A DNA stretch of 64,000 nt from Paratissierella segnis (GTDB taxonomy: Bacteria > Bacillota > Clostridia > Tissierellales > Tissierellaceae): positions 53,113-117,112 of the forward strand of contig NZ_JACRTG010000025.1 in NCBI RefSeq assembly GCF_014385195.1, written 5' to 3'. Made by a program: the position numbers and the translations under genes. How positions within the stretch are numbered: the stretch's first letter is position 1; the number at the start of each line of letters is the position of its first letter. Under the pieces are notes generated by a model. That model was given only the letters and a program-made list of their open reading frames with translations, was not told the origin of the DNA and searched no databases. This document shows, piece after piece, positions 26,051-34,338 of the stretch.

Positions 26051-27232
26051 TCAATACTGTAATTTTTTGGTGACATGTCCAACCCTGAATTGATCTACGA
26101 CCTCATGGTTCAGTTCTACTCCCAAGCCGGGCAGTGTCGAGACCTGTAAGCGTCCATTTTTTACTTTACGCTCAAACGCATCAGTAACGATATTGTAGTG
26201 AATATCAGGTCTATACGGAAAAATTTCAAGAATTTCAAAATTAGAGGTACAGCATGCAAGCTGTATGGCAGAGGCACACAATATAGGGCCGCCACAGTTA
26301 TGTGGTGCAAAGCGCATATTGGCGGTTTCAGCCATTGACGCAATTTTCCATGCTTCCAGTATGCCGCCACATGTGCCCGGATCTGGCTGAACAATATCTA
26401 CGCCACGTTCCTCTATCAATCTACGAAAACCATATCTGGTATAAAGCCGTTCACCGGTCGCTATAGGGATATTAACTTTATTTTTCAGAGTCTTATAATC
26501 GTCTATATCAAATGCGTCTATAGGCTCCTCATACCAAAATGGGTGATACGGTTCGATAGCTTGTCCTATTCTGGTCATAATATCAGTAGTACCCTCTGCA
26601 GTAACATCCACCATCATATCAATATCATCGCCAACCGCCTCGCGTACAGCTTTTACAACCTCTATCGTCCGCTTTTCATAAGCACTATCTATATAGCGGT
26701 TTTTAACGTGAAAATTAGCGTCATGATCATTTTCCGGAACATAGGGACTCATTGGATACAATTTTATTGCATCGTAACCATCAGCAACAACTTCCAACGC
26801 CCTTTCCGCAAACTGCTCCGGAAATTCAAATTCAGAAGAATCAGACCAATCATTTGCATAGACGCGTATATTTTTTCTCTGGTTTCCACCCAGCATTTCA
26901 TATATAGGAACTCCCAATGCTTTGCCTTTAATATCCCATAATGCAACCTCAAGGGCACTGCAAGCTGAATAGAAAATTGGACCTCCCCCCTTGCCCCAAA
27001 AAGTATTATAGTAAAAATCATTCCAAATATCCTGTATTGCAAACGGATCACGGCCAACCACAAAGTTTTCCGCCAAGTCTATTGCCATAGCGGCGGCTCC
27101 TTTACAGCCGATGCCAAACCCAACAGATCCCTCACCGATACCGACTATGCCCTCATCAGTAATCAGCTCCGCAATGATCGGTCTAAAACTTCCTGTCTCA
27201 ACCACATAAATATTTGCTTCTTTAACTTTCAT
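26051..27232 (-). CDS. Mandelate racemase / sugar-acid dehydratase (enolase superfamily)
   Basis: MR/MLE-subgroup protein of 393 aa, closest in pattern to galactonate- or glucarate-type dehydratases. Capping domain first, then a barrel with AIKLYPMSP, metal ligands in MMVDVTAEG, FWYEEPID and ATGERLYTRYGFR, and the catalytic His in FAPHNCGGP. ATG 27232 has AAGGAG 8 nt upstream; a GTG two codons earlier is less likely. The substrate is probably a C5-C6 aldonate or uronate-derived acid; it cannot be fixed here. Visibly GC-richer than the core genes. Last gene of the glycerate kinase operon. Confidence 0.85.
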   Translation of the reverse strand: MKVKEANIYVVETGSFRPIIAELITDEGIVGIGEGSVGFGIGCKGAAAMAIDLAENFVVGRDPFAIQDIWNDFYYNTFWGKGGGPIFYSACSALEVALWDIKGKALGVPIYEMLGGNQRKNIRVYANDWSDSSEFEFPEQFAERALEVVADGYDAIKLYPMSPYVPENDHDANFHVKNRYIDSAYEKRTIEVVKAVREAVGDDIDMMVDVTAEGTTDIMTRIGQAIEPYHPFWYEEPIDAFDIDDYKTLKNKVNIPIATGERLYTRYGFRRLIEERGVDIVQPDPGTCGGILEAWKIASMAETANMRFAPHNCGGPILCASAIQLACCTSNFEILEIFPYRPDIHYNIVTDAFERKVKNGRLQVSTLPGLGVELNHEVVDQFRVGHVTKKLQY

Positions 27233-27255
27233 ATGCACATCTCCTTTTCAATTCA

Positions 27256-28680
27256 CTACATAGGCAACCGGCTTGAAATGATAGCAAAACCAATTGTAAC
27301 GGCCAGCATTAAAAGTACAAACTTCCAAATTGTCTTCCACCACTGTTGGAAAGTCAGCCGACACATGGCGATACCGGCTACCGTGACCGGAGCAGCAGGG
27401 CTAAGCATCAGAGTAAGCTTGCATGCATACTGATAGCAGGTAACTGCGCCCTCAGGATTAAAGCCCAGAAACTCTGTAAGTGGTGCAAGAACCGGCATTG
27501 TCAGCGCAGCAACACCGGATGTGGTAGGAACAAAGATGGAAAAGACCACTTCCACCAGATACATTGCCGTGGTATAGAACCATAAAGGTACACTTCTAAG
27601 CACAGATACCAGTGAATAAAGTATCGTGTCTATTATCATACCATTTTCTGCGATACACAAAATTCCTCTTGAAATACCTATAATAAGACCAGCATATACG
27701 AAATCCTTCATTCCGTTTACAAACTCACATGCCATCTCATTCATAGAAAGTCCGCCTGCGATACCACTGAAAATTCCCATCATTAGAAAAACGGCACACA
27801 TTTCATCCATATACCAGCCATTCACAACCAAATTATATATGATTATGATAAAACATACCGTAAAAATCACAATAACAAGTTTCTGTCTGTTTGTCATCGT
27901 TCCATCCGTTTTGCCAGCATCTTGTTCAACAAGTTCTTTTTTCCATTCCATATCGGTCGCAAAAGTAATCGAACTTTCCGGGTTTTTTTTGACCCTTCTA
28001 GCATAAAGAACTGTAAATAAAATTGCCAATGCTTCCAAAATTATAAATTGTACACAGCGGAAACCAAGTTGTGGGTTTCCGACAATTCCTGCTATACCCT
28101 GCGCAATTATAACAGAGAATGGGTTAACTGTACTGGCCATGACACCCACGCTGGAACCTAGAAATACAACCAGAAATGTTGTCATGGAGTCATATCCCAT
28201 GCTGAACAATAAAGGGATAAAAATCATATAAAATGGAAGAAGTTCTTCCGCCATACCGAAGGTAGTTCCTCCCAGTCCAAAAAGAATCATCGAGATAGGG
28301 ATGACAAGGATGTTGAATTTGCCAAGTTTGCGCACAATTGCCTTCATTCCCGTCATAATAGCACCGGTACTGTTAATAATCTGAAACGCACCTCCAACGA
28401 TTAGAACAAATGCTACTACATCGGCGGATTTCTGAACACCCTCTGTAGGTGCTACAAATAGTCCGAAAAGACCCTGTCGGACATCCTTACCATCTTCTCC
28501 GATTTTATCCATCTGAGCATATGTACCGTCAACGGGAACCGATTTTGTACTAGACCCTATGGTTACATCCTTTCTTGTATATTGACCGCTAGGTAGCACC
28601 CATGTTAAAAGTGCCATAATAACCATGAAGATAAAAACAAGTGCATAAATATGCGGCAGACCTTTGGTTTTACTTTTCAT
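27256..28680 (-). CDS. YfcC/DcuC-type anaerobic C4-dicarboxylate-like carrier
   Basis: Membrane transporter, 474 aa, with 11-12 hydrophobic segments in two halves around a hydrophilic loop (KKNPESSITFATDMEWKKELVEQDAGKTDG). FGLGGTTFGMAEELLPFYMIFIPL and FVPTTSGVAALTMPVLAPL are typical of the YfcC/ArcD-like family. In this operon it most likely imports the sugar acid used by the dehydratase, or a related organic acid; that is inference from context. Overlaps the enolase-like gene by 4 bp. Confidence 0.83.
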   Translation of the reverse strand: MKSKTKGLPHIYALVFIFMVIMALLTWVLPSGQYTRKDVTIGSSTKSVPVDGTYAQMDKIGEDGKDVRQGLFGLFVAPTEGVQKSADVVAFVLIVGGAFQIINSTGAIMTGMKAIVRKLGKFNILVIPISMILFGLGGTTFGMAEELLPFYMIFIPLLFSMGYDSMTTFLVVFLGSSVGVMASTVNPFSVIIAQGIAGIVGNPQLGFRCVQFIILEALAILFTVLYARRVKKNPESSITFATDMEWKKELVEQDAGKTDGTMTNRQKLVIVIFTVCFIIIIYNLVVNGWYMDEMCAVFLMMGIFSGIAGGLSMNEMACEFVNGMKDFVYAGLIIGISRGILCIAENGMIIDTILYSLVSVLRSVPLWFYTTAMYLVEVVFSIFVPTTSGVAALTMPVLAPLTEFLGFNPEGAVTCYQYACKLTLMLSPAAPVTVAGIAMCRLTFQQWWKTIWKFVLLMLAVTIGFAIISSRLPM

Positions 28681-29990
28681 TTTAATTCCTCCTCAATATT
28701 ATTCAGACGTGAAAATCCCGGAAGTGTCATGACATTGAATGGCCTGCCATTATCCCCCAACTCTTCAGAAATATGTATGCCGTCGTTAATGGAAACAACA
28801 CGTTCACCGCTTCGTGGGGCGCCGGTCTTCAGCATATGACCTCCAATTGCCACTACAAGATCAGTGGTAGGATCGTCTAATGGTCCGCCGGAGCGCCCAG
28901 AAGCGATCAAAATCTGTTCTTTCTCTTGCAGGAATCTTACAGTGTTCATCGTTTCCGTTAATGTACCCACTTGGTTTGGCTTCACTATAATGCCATCTAT
29001 GGCATGCATCTCATAAGCTTTACGAGCGCGCTCTATATTTGTGCAGATGAAATCATCACCTATAAGCGCCGCCGGGATACATTCATGCGCCTTTTGATGA
29101 CCTTCAAAATCTTCTTGCTGCAGAGCATCTTCTATAAAACCAATAGGGAATCTTTGCGTAAGTTTTTTGAGAATCGAAATCAATTCGTCACAATCAATAT
29201 CGCGATTCCTATAACGATATGTATTACTTTTCGTATTGTAAAATTCACTGCTTGCACAGTCAATACCATAACATACCTTGTCCTTGTATCCCAATCGAGA
29301 GGCTGCCTCTTCAAATATTTCAAATACCTCAAACGGGTCATCGGACGGTGCACCATAACCACAGTATTCACCTTTTACTGCTGGCTGCTTCTTTTCTTCG
29401 CTGATGATGTCTCCAATCGTGTAAAACATCTCCACACCTACCCTGACAGCCTCTTCATAGCTATTTATGTTGCGCGGTATTAATATAAATTCCTGAAAAG
29501 CTTGAACAATTCCATAATATTGACCGCCATTTATCAGATTATAGATTGGGGTAAACATATGCTTTATTTCCGTACCACCAGCCAGATATCTGTAGAATGG
29601 AAGCCTCAGACTGGCAGCTCCCGCACGTGCAACCGCGAATGAAACCGCATTGATGGTATTGCCCCCAAGTTTGGTTTTATATCTCGTACCATCAAGCTCA
29701 ATCATTCTATCGTCTATTGCCTGCTGATCAGTAACATCCATTCCTATAATAGCCGGTGCTATTATTTTGTTTACATTTTCAATTGCTTTATACACACTCT
29801 TTCCGCCATACAACTTCGGGTTTCCATCCCTGATTACTGCTGATTCGTTTATACCAACAGAATTACCTGTAGCAGCACTTGACCTGCCAATAGCACCGTT
29901 TTGAGTTATAACATCCACCTCTATCGCCGGGCGTCCATCGGAATCTAACACTTGTCGTGCCTTGACATTTTTTATTTTGTTACTATTCAT
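28677..29990 (-). CDS. Divergent enolase paralogue
   Basis: Enolase-fold protein, 437 aa. Metal ligands are kept (GIDCASSEF, GFIEDAL, IGDDFICTN), as are the catalytic lysines (VKPNQVGTLTET, LKTGA) and the C-terminal ISEELG segment. Several active-site loops are changed against normal enolase: SHRSGET reads SGRSGGP, so the His is Gly; NGGxHADN reads NGGQYYGI; GDEGGxAPN reads GEYCGYGAP; the SGAST loop reads AATGNS. It may act on another substrate or be a specialised 2-phosphoglycerate enzyme. ATG 29990 has GGGAG 9 nt upstream. Sits between the glycerate kinase and carrier genes. Confidence 0.85.
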   Translation of the reverse strand: MNSNKIKNVKARQVLDSDGRPAIEVDVITQNGAIGRSSAATGNSVGINESAVIRDGNPKLYGGKSVYKAIENVNKIIAPAIIGMDVTDQQAIDDRMIELDGTRYKTKLGGNTINAVSFAVARAGAASLRLPFYRYLAGGTEIKHMFTPIYNLINGGQYYGIVQAFQEFILIPRNINSYEEAVRVGVEMFYTIGDIISEEKKQPAVKGEYCGYGAPSDDPFEVFEIFEEAASRLGYKDKVCYGIDCASSEFYNTKSNTYRYRNRDIDCDELISILKKLTQRFPIGFIEDALQQEDFEGHQKAHECIPAALIGDDFICTNIERARKAYEMHAIDGIIVKPNQVGTLTETMNTVRFLQEKEQILIASGRSGGPLDDPTTDLVVAIGGHMLKTGAPRSGERVVSINDGIHISEELGDNGRPFNVMTLPGFSRLNNIEEELK

Positions 29991-30014
29991 TTTAACAGTC
30001 TCCCATCTCATTTA

Positions 30015-31406
30015 TTATTTTCCAATATACATAACGTTAAAATCACATACATTCGTTCCTGTATTTCCAGTCAATATCGAGCTGTCTATCGCTTCCAAAG
30101 CTCCACCTGAGTCATGGTTTCTCATGATTTCATAATAATCATACCCTTTATCTTCAATTTGCCTAATCGTATGGGTATCAACAATACCGCCAGCAAAAAC
30201 TGTCGTACCATCAGTACCTTCGGTATCCACGGAGGCAAGTGCAACATTATCAATATCCTTCACTTCCAACGCAAAGCCAAGCGCCAACTCATGTCCCGGA
30301 CCACCTTTACCTGTACAGCCATCCAAAACTGTGGTGGTTGCTTCACCGGAACAAAACACGAAACAGGGAGGTACAATCGGACGTTTATTGGCTTGTATCT
30401 CTCTAGCAAGCGATCCAAAGAAATATCCTGCTTCCCTTGCTTCACCTTCAAGAAACGTAGAAAACACCATAGCATTTATTCCCATATCCTTTGCTATCTT
30501 CAATGCTTCTTCGCAAGAATCCGGCACCGAATTAAGCACAAAATGAGTTATACCGCTATTGAAAGCTTTAGGCGTTTCCTTTTTCGGATCATCATCCCAT
30601 AAATACTCTATGACAGATTTTGGAATGCGATTTTTAAGATTATAATTCTCTATACAATCTCGTGCATCCTGCAATGTTGTAGAGTCCTCTGCTACAGGCG
30701 TAGCTGAATATGGCACAGGCACATTTCTATTCACAAGCGGCAGCTCCCCTATTCCGTCATCAACTATAATATTGATAAGCTCTGCACCTTTTCCAAGTAT
30801 TCTCTCAGCAAGACGCCCTCCATTAGTAAGTGAAATATGACGCCTTACTGCATTGATTTCACCTATCTTCGCTCCGGAGCGAAGCAATGTGTCCTGGGTA
30901 CATATCTCATCTTCAAGAGTTATACCATCGACCGAACATGTCAATAACGCCGAACTACCTCCGCTTATAACAGATATAAATAGGTCATCAGAACAGGCAT
31001 CATCAATCATTTTGATAATTTCTAGTGCTGCAGTCATACCCTCTTTATTCGGCAAAGGATGCCCACCAACATAAGCTATTGTATTCTTATATTTATCCTC
31101 CGGCTCGGCAATTTTCACGGATATAATCCCTTTACTAAGATGCTCCCCTAATACCTCATCCATAGCCATAGCCATAGCGTTACATGCTTTGCCTGCTCCA
31201 AAAAGATAGATGTTTTTCTTTTTACATAAATCCCAGCTGCATTCGCCTATATGAAGGGTCCCGTCCTCTATTTTTACCATATTCTTGATAATGCGATAAG
31301 AATCCATCTCATACCACAACCTGTCAAGTAATTCTAAAATCTTTCCTTTGGCAGGCACATCACCATGCTTCAATAAAATATCAGCATTTTTAATGTACTT
31401 CATCAC
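30015..31406 (-). CDS. gckA: Type-2 glycerate kinase (MOFRL / DUF4147 family)
   Basis: Phosphorylates D-glycerate, usually to 2-phosphoglycerate in this family. DUF4147 N-terminal domain (IYLFGAGKACNAMAMAMDEVL, GGHPLPNKEG, VISGGSSALLTC, EINAVRRHISLTNGGRLAE) and C-terminal MOFRL domain (CFVFCSGEATTTVLDGCTGKGGPGHELALGFAL, SVDTEGTDGTTVFAGGIVD). 463 aa. First gene of a four-gene operon with the enolase-like protein, carrier and sugar-acid dehydratase. Its product would be the natural enolase substrate, so the pair could take glycerate to phosphoenolpyruvate. No aldolase or tartronate semialdehyde reductase is present. Confidence 0.93.
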   Translation of the reverse strand: MMKYIKNADILLKHGDVPAKGKILELLDRLWYEMDSYRIIKNMVKIEDGTLHIGECSWDLCKKKNIYLFGAGKACNAMAMAMDEVLGEHLSKGIISVKIAEPEDKYKNTIAYVGGHPLPNKEGMTAALEIIKMIDDACSDDLFISVISGGSSALLTCSVDGITLEDEICTQDTLLRSGAKIGEINAVRRHISLTNGGRLAERILGKGAELINIIVDDGIGELPLVNRNVPVPYSATPVAEDSTTLQDARDCIENYNLKNRIPKSVIEYLWDDDPKKETPKAFNSGITHFVLNSVPDSCEEALKIAKDMGINAMVFSTFLEGEAREAGYFFGSLAREIQANKRPIVPPCFVFCSGEATTTVLDGCTGKGGPGHELALGFALEVKDIDNVALASVDTEGTDGTTVFAGGIVDTHTIRQIEDKGYDYYEIMRNHDSGGALEAIDSSILTGNTGTNVCDFNVMYIGK

Positions 31407-31474
31407 ATGAACCTCCTATTATTCAGATTTAATTTTCATTTAAATAATTTTCTATCTAAGTGGCAATGCACAAC

Positions 31475-31487
31475 CACTCGTCGAGTG
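31475..31487. promoter_or_regulatory. Perfect 13-bp palindrome, possible operator
   Basis: CACTCGTCGAGTG, about 70 bp before the glycerate kinase start; a candidate binding site of the IclR protein or another local regulator. Confidence 0.4.
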
Positions 31488-31704
31488 TCCAAATAAAATA
31501 CTATACTTATTAGTTAATAATATAACATAGAAAAAACTCTACCATATTCCCTTTTTTTGTCAACGATTATCCTCATCGAACCAACTAGTCTATATGTCTA
31601 GAGAAGTCAAACATATGTGACACAACCTCTAAAAAATTTTCTCTGAATAATGCTGTATATTTTCTGGCTTTTTTATTTTCTTATTTTATAAAATAATTAA
31701 AACA

Positions 31705-31719
31705 CGTTAACGCTTTTAA
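31705..31719. promoter_or_regulatory. Candidate catabolite-responsive (cre) element
   Basis: Read on the minus strand, AAAAGCGTTAACG resembles the CcpA consensus (core GCGTTAAC). It lies in the leader of a carbon-source operon, where such a site is expected. Confidence 0.4.
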
Positions 31720-31840
31720 AAAAATAAAAACCCTGAATGTCCTATTTACAAGGATTATCAAAGTTTTTATTTCTTAACTTTTAAAAACAAGATTATATGT
31801 TAAAATTTGTGAATATCAAGGGGTTGGATTTCTTTTCTTC

Positions 31841-32578
31841 TTATACTGCCCCAATGCTTTTTGATATATTTAGAGCACACTCTTTTAACATTTTTATATT
31901 TTCATCAATCAAAGAATTGTCAGATTTTAATGCAGTATATGATACTGACCCAATTACCTTGCCATTATAATCAAAGATTGGACAAGCAACTCCCTGAACT
32001 CCCAATTGGAGTTCTTCATCACTAACTGCATATCCATTTACCCGAACTTCCTCCAATTCCTTTAAAAAAGATTCCAAATTTATTTTTGTATGGCTTGTCA
32101 ACTCCTGATGATTGTTTAAATAAATCTGTTGAACTTGATTGAGAGGCATATATGCTTGCATTGCCTTACCCGCCGAAGTAGCATGAGGAGGCATTGCAAA
32201 TCCGGTTCGTACTAAAAACATAGATGTATCTTTGCTTTCTACGTAATATATGCAAATGACATCTTCCCCTTCCATTACACATAATGTAATAGTCTTGTTC
32301 ATTTTATCTGCAAGCTCTTTCATAAAAGGTTTGGCTGCAAGGGTCAAATTGTCTTCTCTAATGATATTGCTACTTAAGGTAAGTACCTTATAACCTAATC
32401 TATATTTTTTCGTTTCACTAGACTGCATTACGAAATGATTTTTCTTTAGAGCGGCAAGAATGCGGTGTGTTGAGCTATTAGGTATTTTTAACCTCTCAGC
32501 CAATTCAGATAACGATAAACCATCACTTTCTTTGCTTAGCATTACCAATACATCTAAAGTTCTTTCCACCAATTGCAT
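31841..32578 (-). CDS. IclR family transcriptional regulator
   Basis: 245 aa. N-terminal winged helix-turn-helix (residues 1-60: LSLSELAERLKIPNSSTHRILAALKKNHFV) and C-terminal ligand-binding domain (HATSAGKAMQAYMP, DEELQLGVQGVACPIFDYNGKVIGSVSYTA). It lies between the sugar-acid operon and the nucleoside phosphorylase/ABC genes, so it could control either. It follows the phosphorylase gene by 18 bp on the same strand and is probably cotranscribed with it. Confidence 0.93.
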   Translation of the reverse strand: MQLVERTLDVLVMLSKESDGLSLSELAERLKIPNSSTHRILAALKKNHFVMQSSETKKYRLGYKVLTLSSNIIREDNLTLAAKPFMKELADKMNKTITLCVMEGEDVICIYYVESKDTSMFLVRTGFAMPPHATSAGKAMQAYMPLNQVQQIYLNNHQELTSHTKINLESFLKELEEVRVNGYAVSDEELQLGVQGVACPIFDYNGKVIGSVSYTALKSDNSLIDENIKMLKECALNISKSIGAV

Positions 32579-32596
32579 AATACCCCTCCTACATTT

Positions 32597-33385
32597 TTAA
32601 TCTTCATTAGATAAATAACGATTATATAAAAGTACAACTGCATCTAAGGCAATCATACACATTTGTTTTTGAGCCGGCGAAAAATCATATAACCATTCAT
32701 CAGTTTCACGATTTGCATGTACCGCACAAATACTCCCGGTAAAAATGCCGAATAAATTTCCCAATGTTAAAATTGTTTCTGATTCCATCTCCATATTAAT
32801 TATATTCAATTTCCTATATTTTTCAATAAGATCTGAGTTATAAAATTTTTTTCCTATAGCAGTCCTGCCTTGTCCCGCAAAAAAGGATCCAACCGATGCA
32901 CTAATCCCTTTCCAATAATTTGATCCTCTGTTTTTACAAGCATCAATTAAACAATGGATAACTTCAAAGGATGCAACGGCAGGATATTCAACCGGTGCGT
33001 AGAAACTACTGGAACCTCCCAATCTCATTGAGCCTGTTGTAATAACCATATCTCCGCATTTGATTTCCGAAGTTAAAACACCAGTACCACCAATACGGAT
33101 TAATGCTTTGGCTCCTAATTCAATTAGCTCAATTACTGCAATTTCGGTTGATGGTCCGCCAATTCCTGTAGAACAAATACTAACTGGATACCCTTGGTAT
33201 TTTCCTGTCCCAATAGTATATTCTCTATTTGAAGCGACAATCCTGAAGTCGTCACATAAATCTTGAAACATGTTCACTCGTGCAGGATCTCCCGGAATCA
33301 ATACAACTTCTGCAATATCTCCTTCTTTACACATTAAATGTGGTACTTTCCCTTCAAATCTTGGATTTTCTGCTGATATTTCCAT
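32597..33385 (-). CDS. Nucleoside phosphorylase, uridine phosphorylase type
   Basis: Cleaves nucleosides with phosphate to base and (deoxy)ribose 1-phosphate. NP-I fold: VVLIPGDPARV (phosphate loop), STGIGGPSTEIAVIELIELGAKALIRIGGTG, NMEMESETILTLG (ribose-binding MEME-like segment). 262 aa. Uridine phosphorylase is the best fit, but the base specificity is not certain. It follows the ABC transporter genes and would use the imported nucleosides. Confidence 0.9.
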   Translation of the reverse strand: MEISAENPRFEGKVPHLMCKEGDIAEVVLIPGDPARVNMFQDLCDDFRIVASNREYTIGTGKYQGYPVSICSTGIGGPSTEIAVIELIELGAKALIRIGGTGVLTSEIKCGDMVITTGSMRLGGSSSFYAPVEYPAVASFEVIHCLIDACKNRGSNYWKGISASVGSFFAGQGRTAIGKKFYNSDLIEKYRKLNIINMEMESETILTLGNLFGIFTGSICAVHANRETDEWLYDFSPAQKQMCMIALDAVVLLYNRYLSNED

Positions 33386-33426
33386 GTAGTCCCCTTTCTA
33401 ATAAACTTATCTATATAAAAATTTAA

Positions 33427-34338
33427 CTAATTTTTTGTCTTTTTATTTCTAGAGCCAATTATTACTAATCCTATTAAAGTAATCAAATATGGCATCATGG
33501 ATGCGAATTGTGATGGTAAACGGTAAGCCTGAGCAGTATTACCTATTGCCATTGCAGCACCAAAGATTAACGTATATATCATTGTAAAAAAAGGGTTCCC
33601 TCTTCCTAGATTTTGTGCAGCAATTCCTATAAACCCACGTCCTGCAGTCATATTATTTGTAAAATAAGGCATATATGCCATAGACATAAATAAACCCCCC
33701 ATGGATGCAATTAATCCGCTAATCATCATAGCTAAAAATTTTGTACGTTTTACATTGATCCCAACAGAGGCAGCAGCGCCCGGATTCTCTCCTACAGCTC
33801 TAATTCGCAGCCCCAATCGAGTTCTAAAAACCAAATACCATACGACAATTACCATAATAAATGCAATATAGGATAGTAAATTGTGTCCAGAAATAAGTCC
33901 TCCAATTATGGGAATGTCCTTTATAATTGGAATATGAACTGCCGGAAATCTTAGACTATGAAGGGAAGAAGTATCCAGTTTCATTCCTGTCAATAGATAA
34001 ACAACATATACAGTACCTCCGGTTCCCAAAGTATTTAAAGCTAATCCTGTCAATAGTGGCTTTGTATCCAAGTATAATACAAAATAGGCAAAAATTATCG
34101 CTATTACCAAACCACATAATAATCCAATAATCATTCCGACAAATAGACTTTGGGAGTAAGCACTGCCAACAACCCCACCTAAGGCAGCAAAGAGCATCAT
34201 CCCTTCATAAGCAATGCACAAAATATCAGCCTTCGCTCCTATAACAGCGGCCATACCAACAAATAGAAGGGGAGTCCCCATGCGGATAACAGCATAAACA
34301 AAATCGAGTGAAAATATATAATCTAACATATGAATCAA
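33427..34338 (-). CDS. nupQ: Nucleoside ABC transporter permease (NupQ type)
   Basis: BPD_transp_2-type permease, 303 aa, with about eight to nine transmembrane helices (AVIGAKADILCIAYEGMMLFAALGGVVGS ... GLRIRAVGENPGAAASVGINVKRTKFLAMMISGLIASMGG). It overlaps the upstream permease by 4 bp. With the ATPase and BMP lipoprotein it forms a BmpA-NupOPQ-type uptake system for nucleosides. Confidence 0.9.
   Translation of the reverse strand: MIHMLDYIFSLDFVYAVIRMGTPLLFVGMAAVIGAKADILCIAYEGMMLFAALGGVVGSAYSQSLFVGMIIGLLCGLVIAIIFAYFVLYLDTKPLLTGLALNTLGTGGTVYVVYLLTGMKLDTSSLHSLRFPAVHIPIIKDIPIIGGLISGHNLLSYIAFIMVIVVWYLVFRTRLGLRIRAVGENPGAAASVGINVKRTKFLAMMISGLIASMGGLFMSMAYMPYFTNNMTAGRGFIGIAAQNLGRGNPFFTMIYTLIFGAAMAIGNTAQAYRLPSQFASMMPYLITLIGLVIIGSRNKKTKN

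Larger units (their letters stand above)
31407..31840 (-). promoter_or_regulatory. Non-coding control region ahead of the glycerate kinase operon
   Basis: About 430 bp with no gene. From the distal end on the minus strand: TTGATA-16-TATAAT (complement of 31792-31819); a weak stem followed by a long T-rich run (about 31722-31765), likely the iclR terminator; a cre-like palindrome at 31705-31719 (CGTTAACGCTTTTAA); TTATTAGTTAATAA at 31507-31520; and CACTCGTCGAGTG at 31475-31487. These are candidate sites for CcpA and for the neighbouring IclR protein. Nothing here has been tested. Confidence 0.5.

Noticed and set aside
28677..29990. Housekeeping enolase
   Set aside because: Several residues fixed in glycolytic enolase are changed, and the gene lies in an accessory operon rather than with glycolytic genes.
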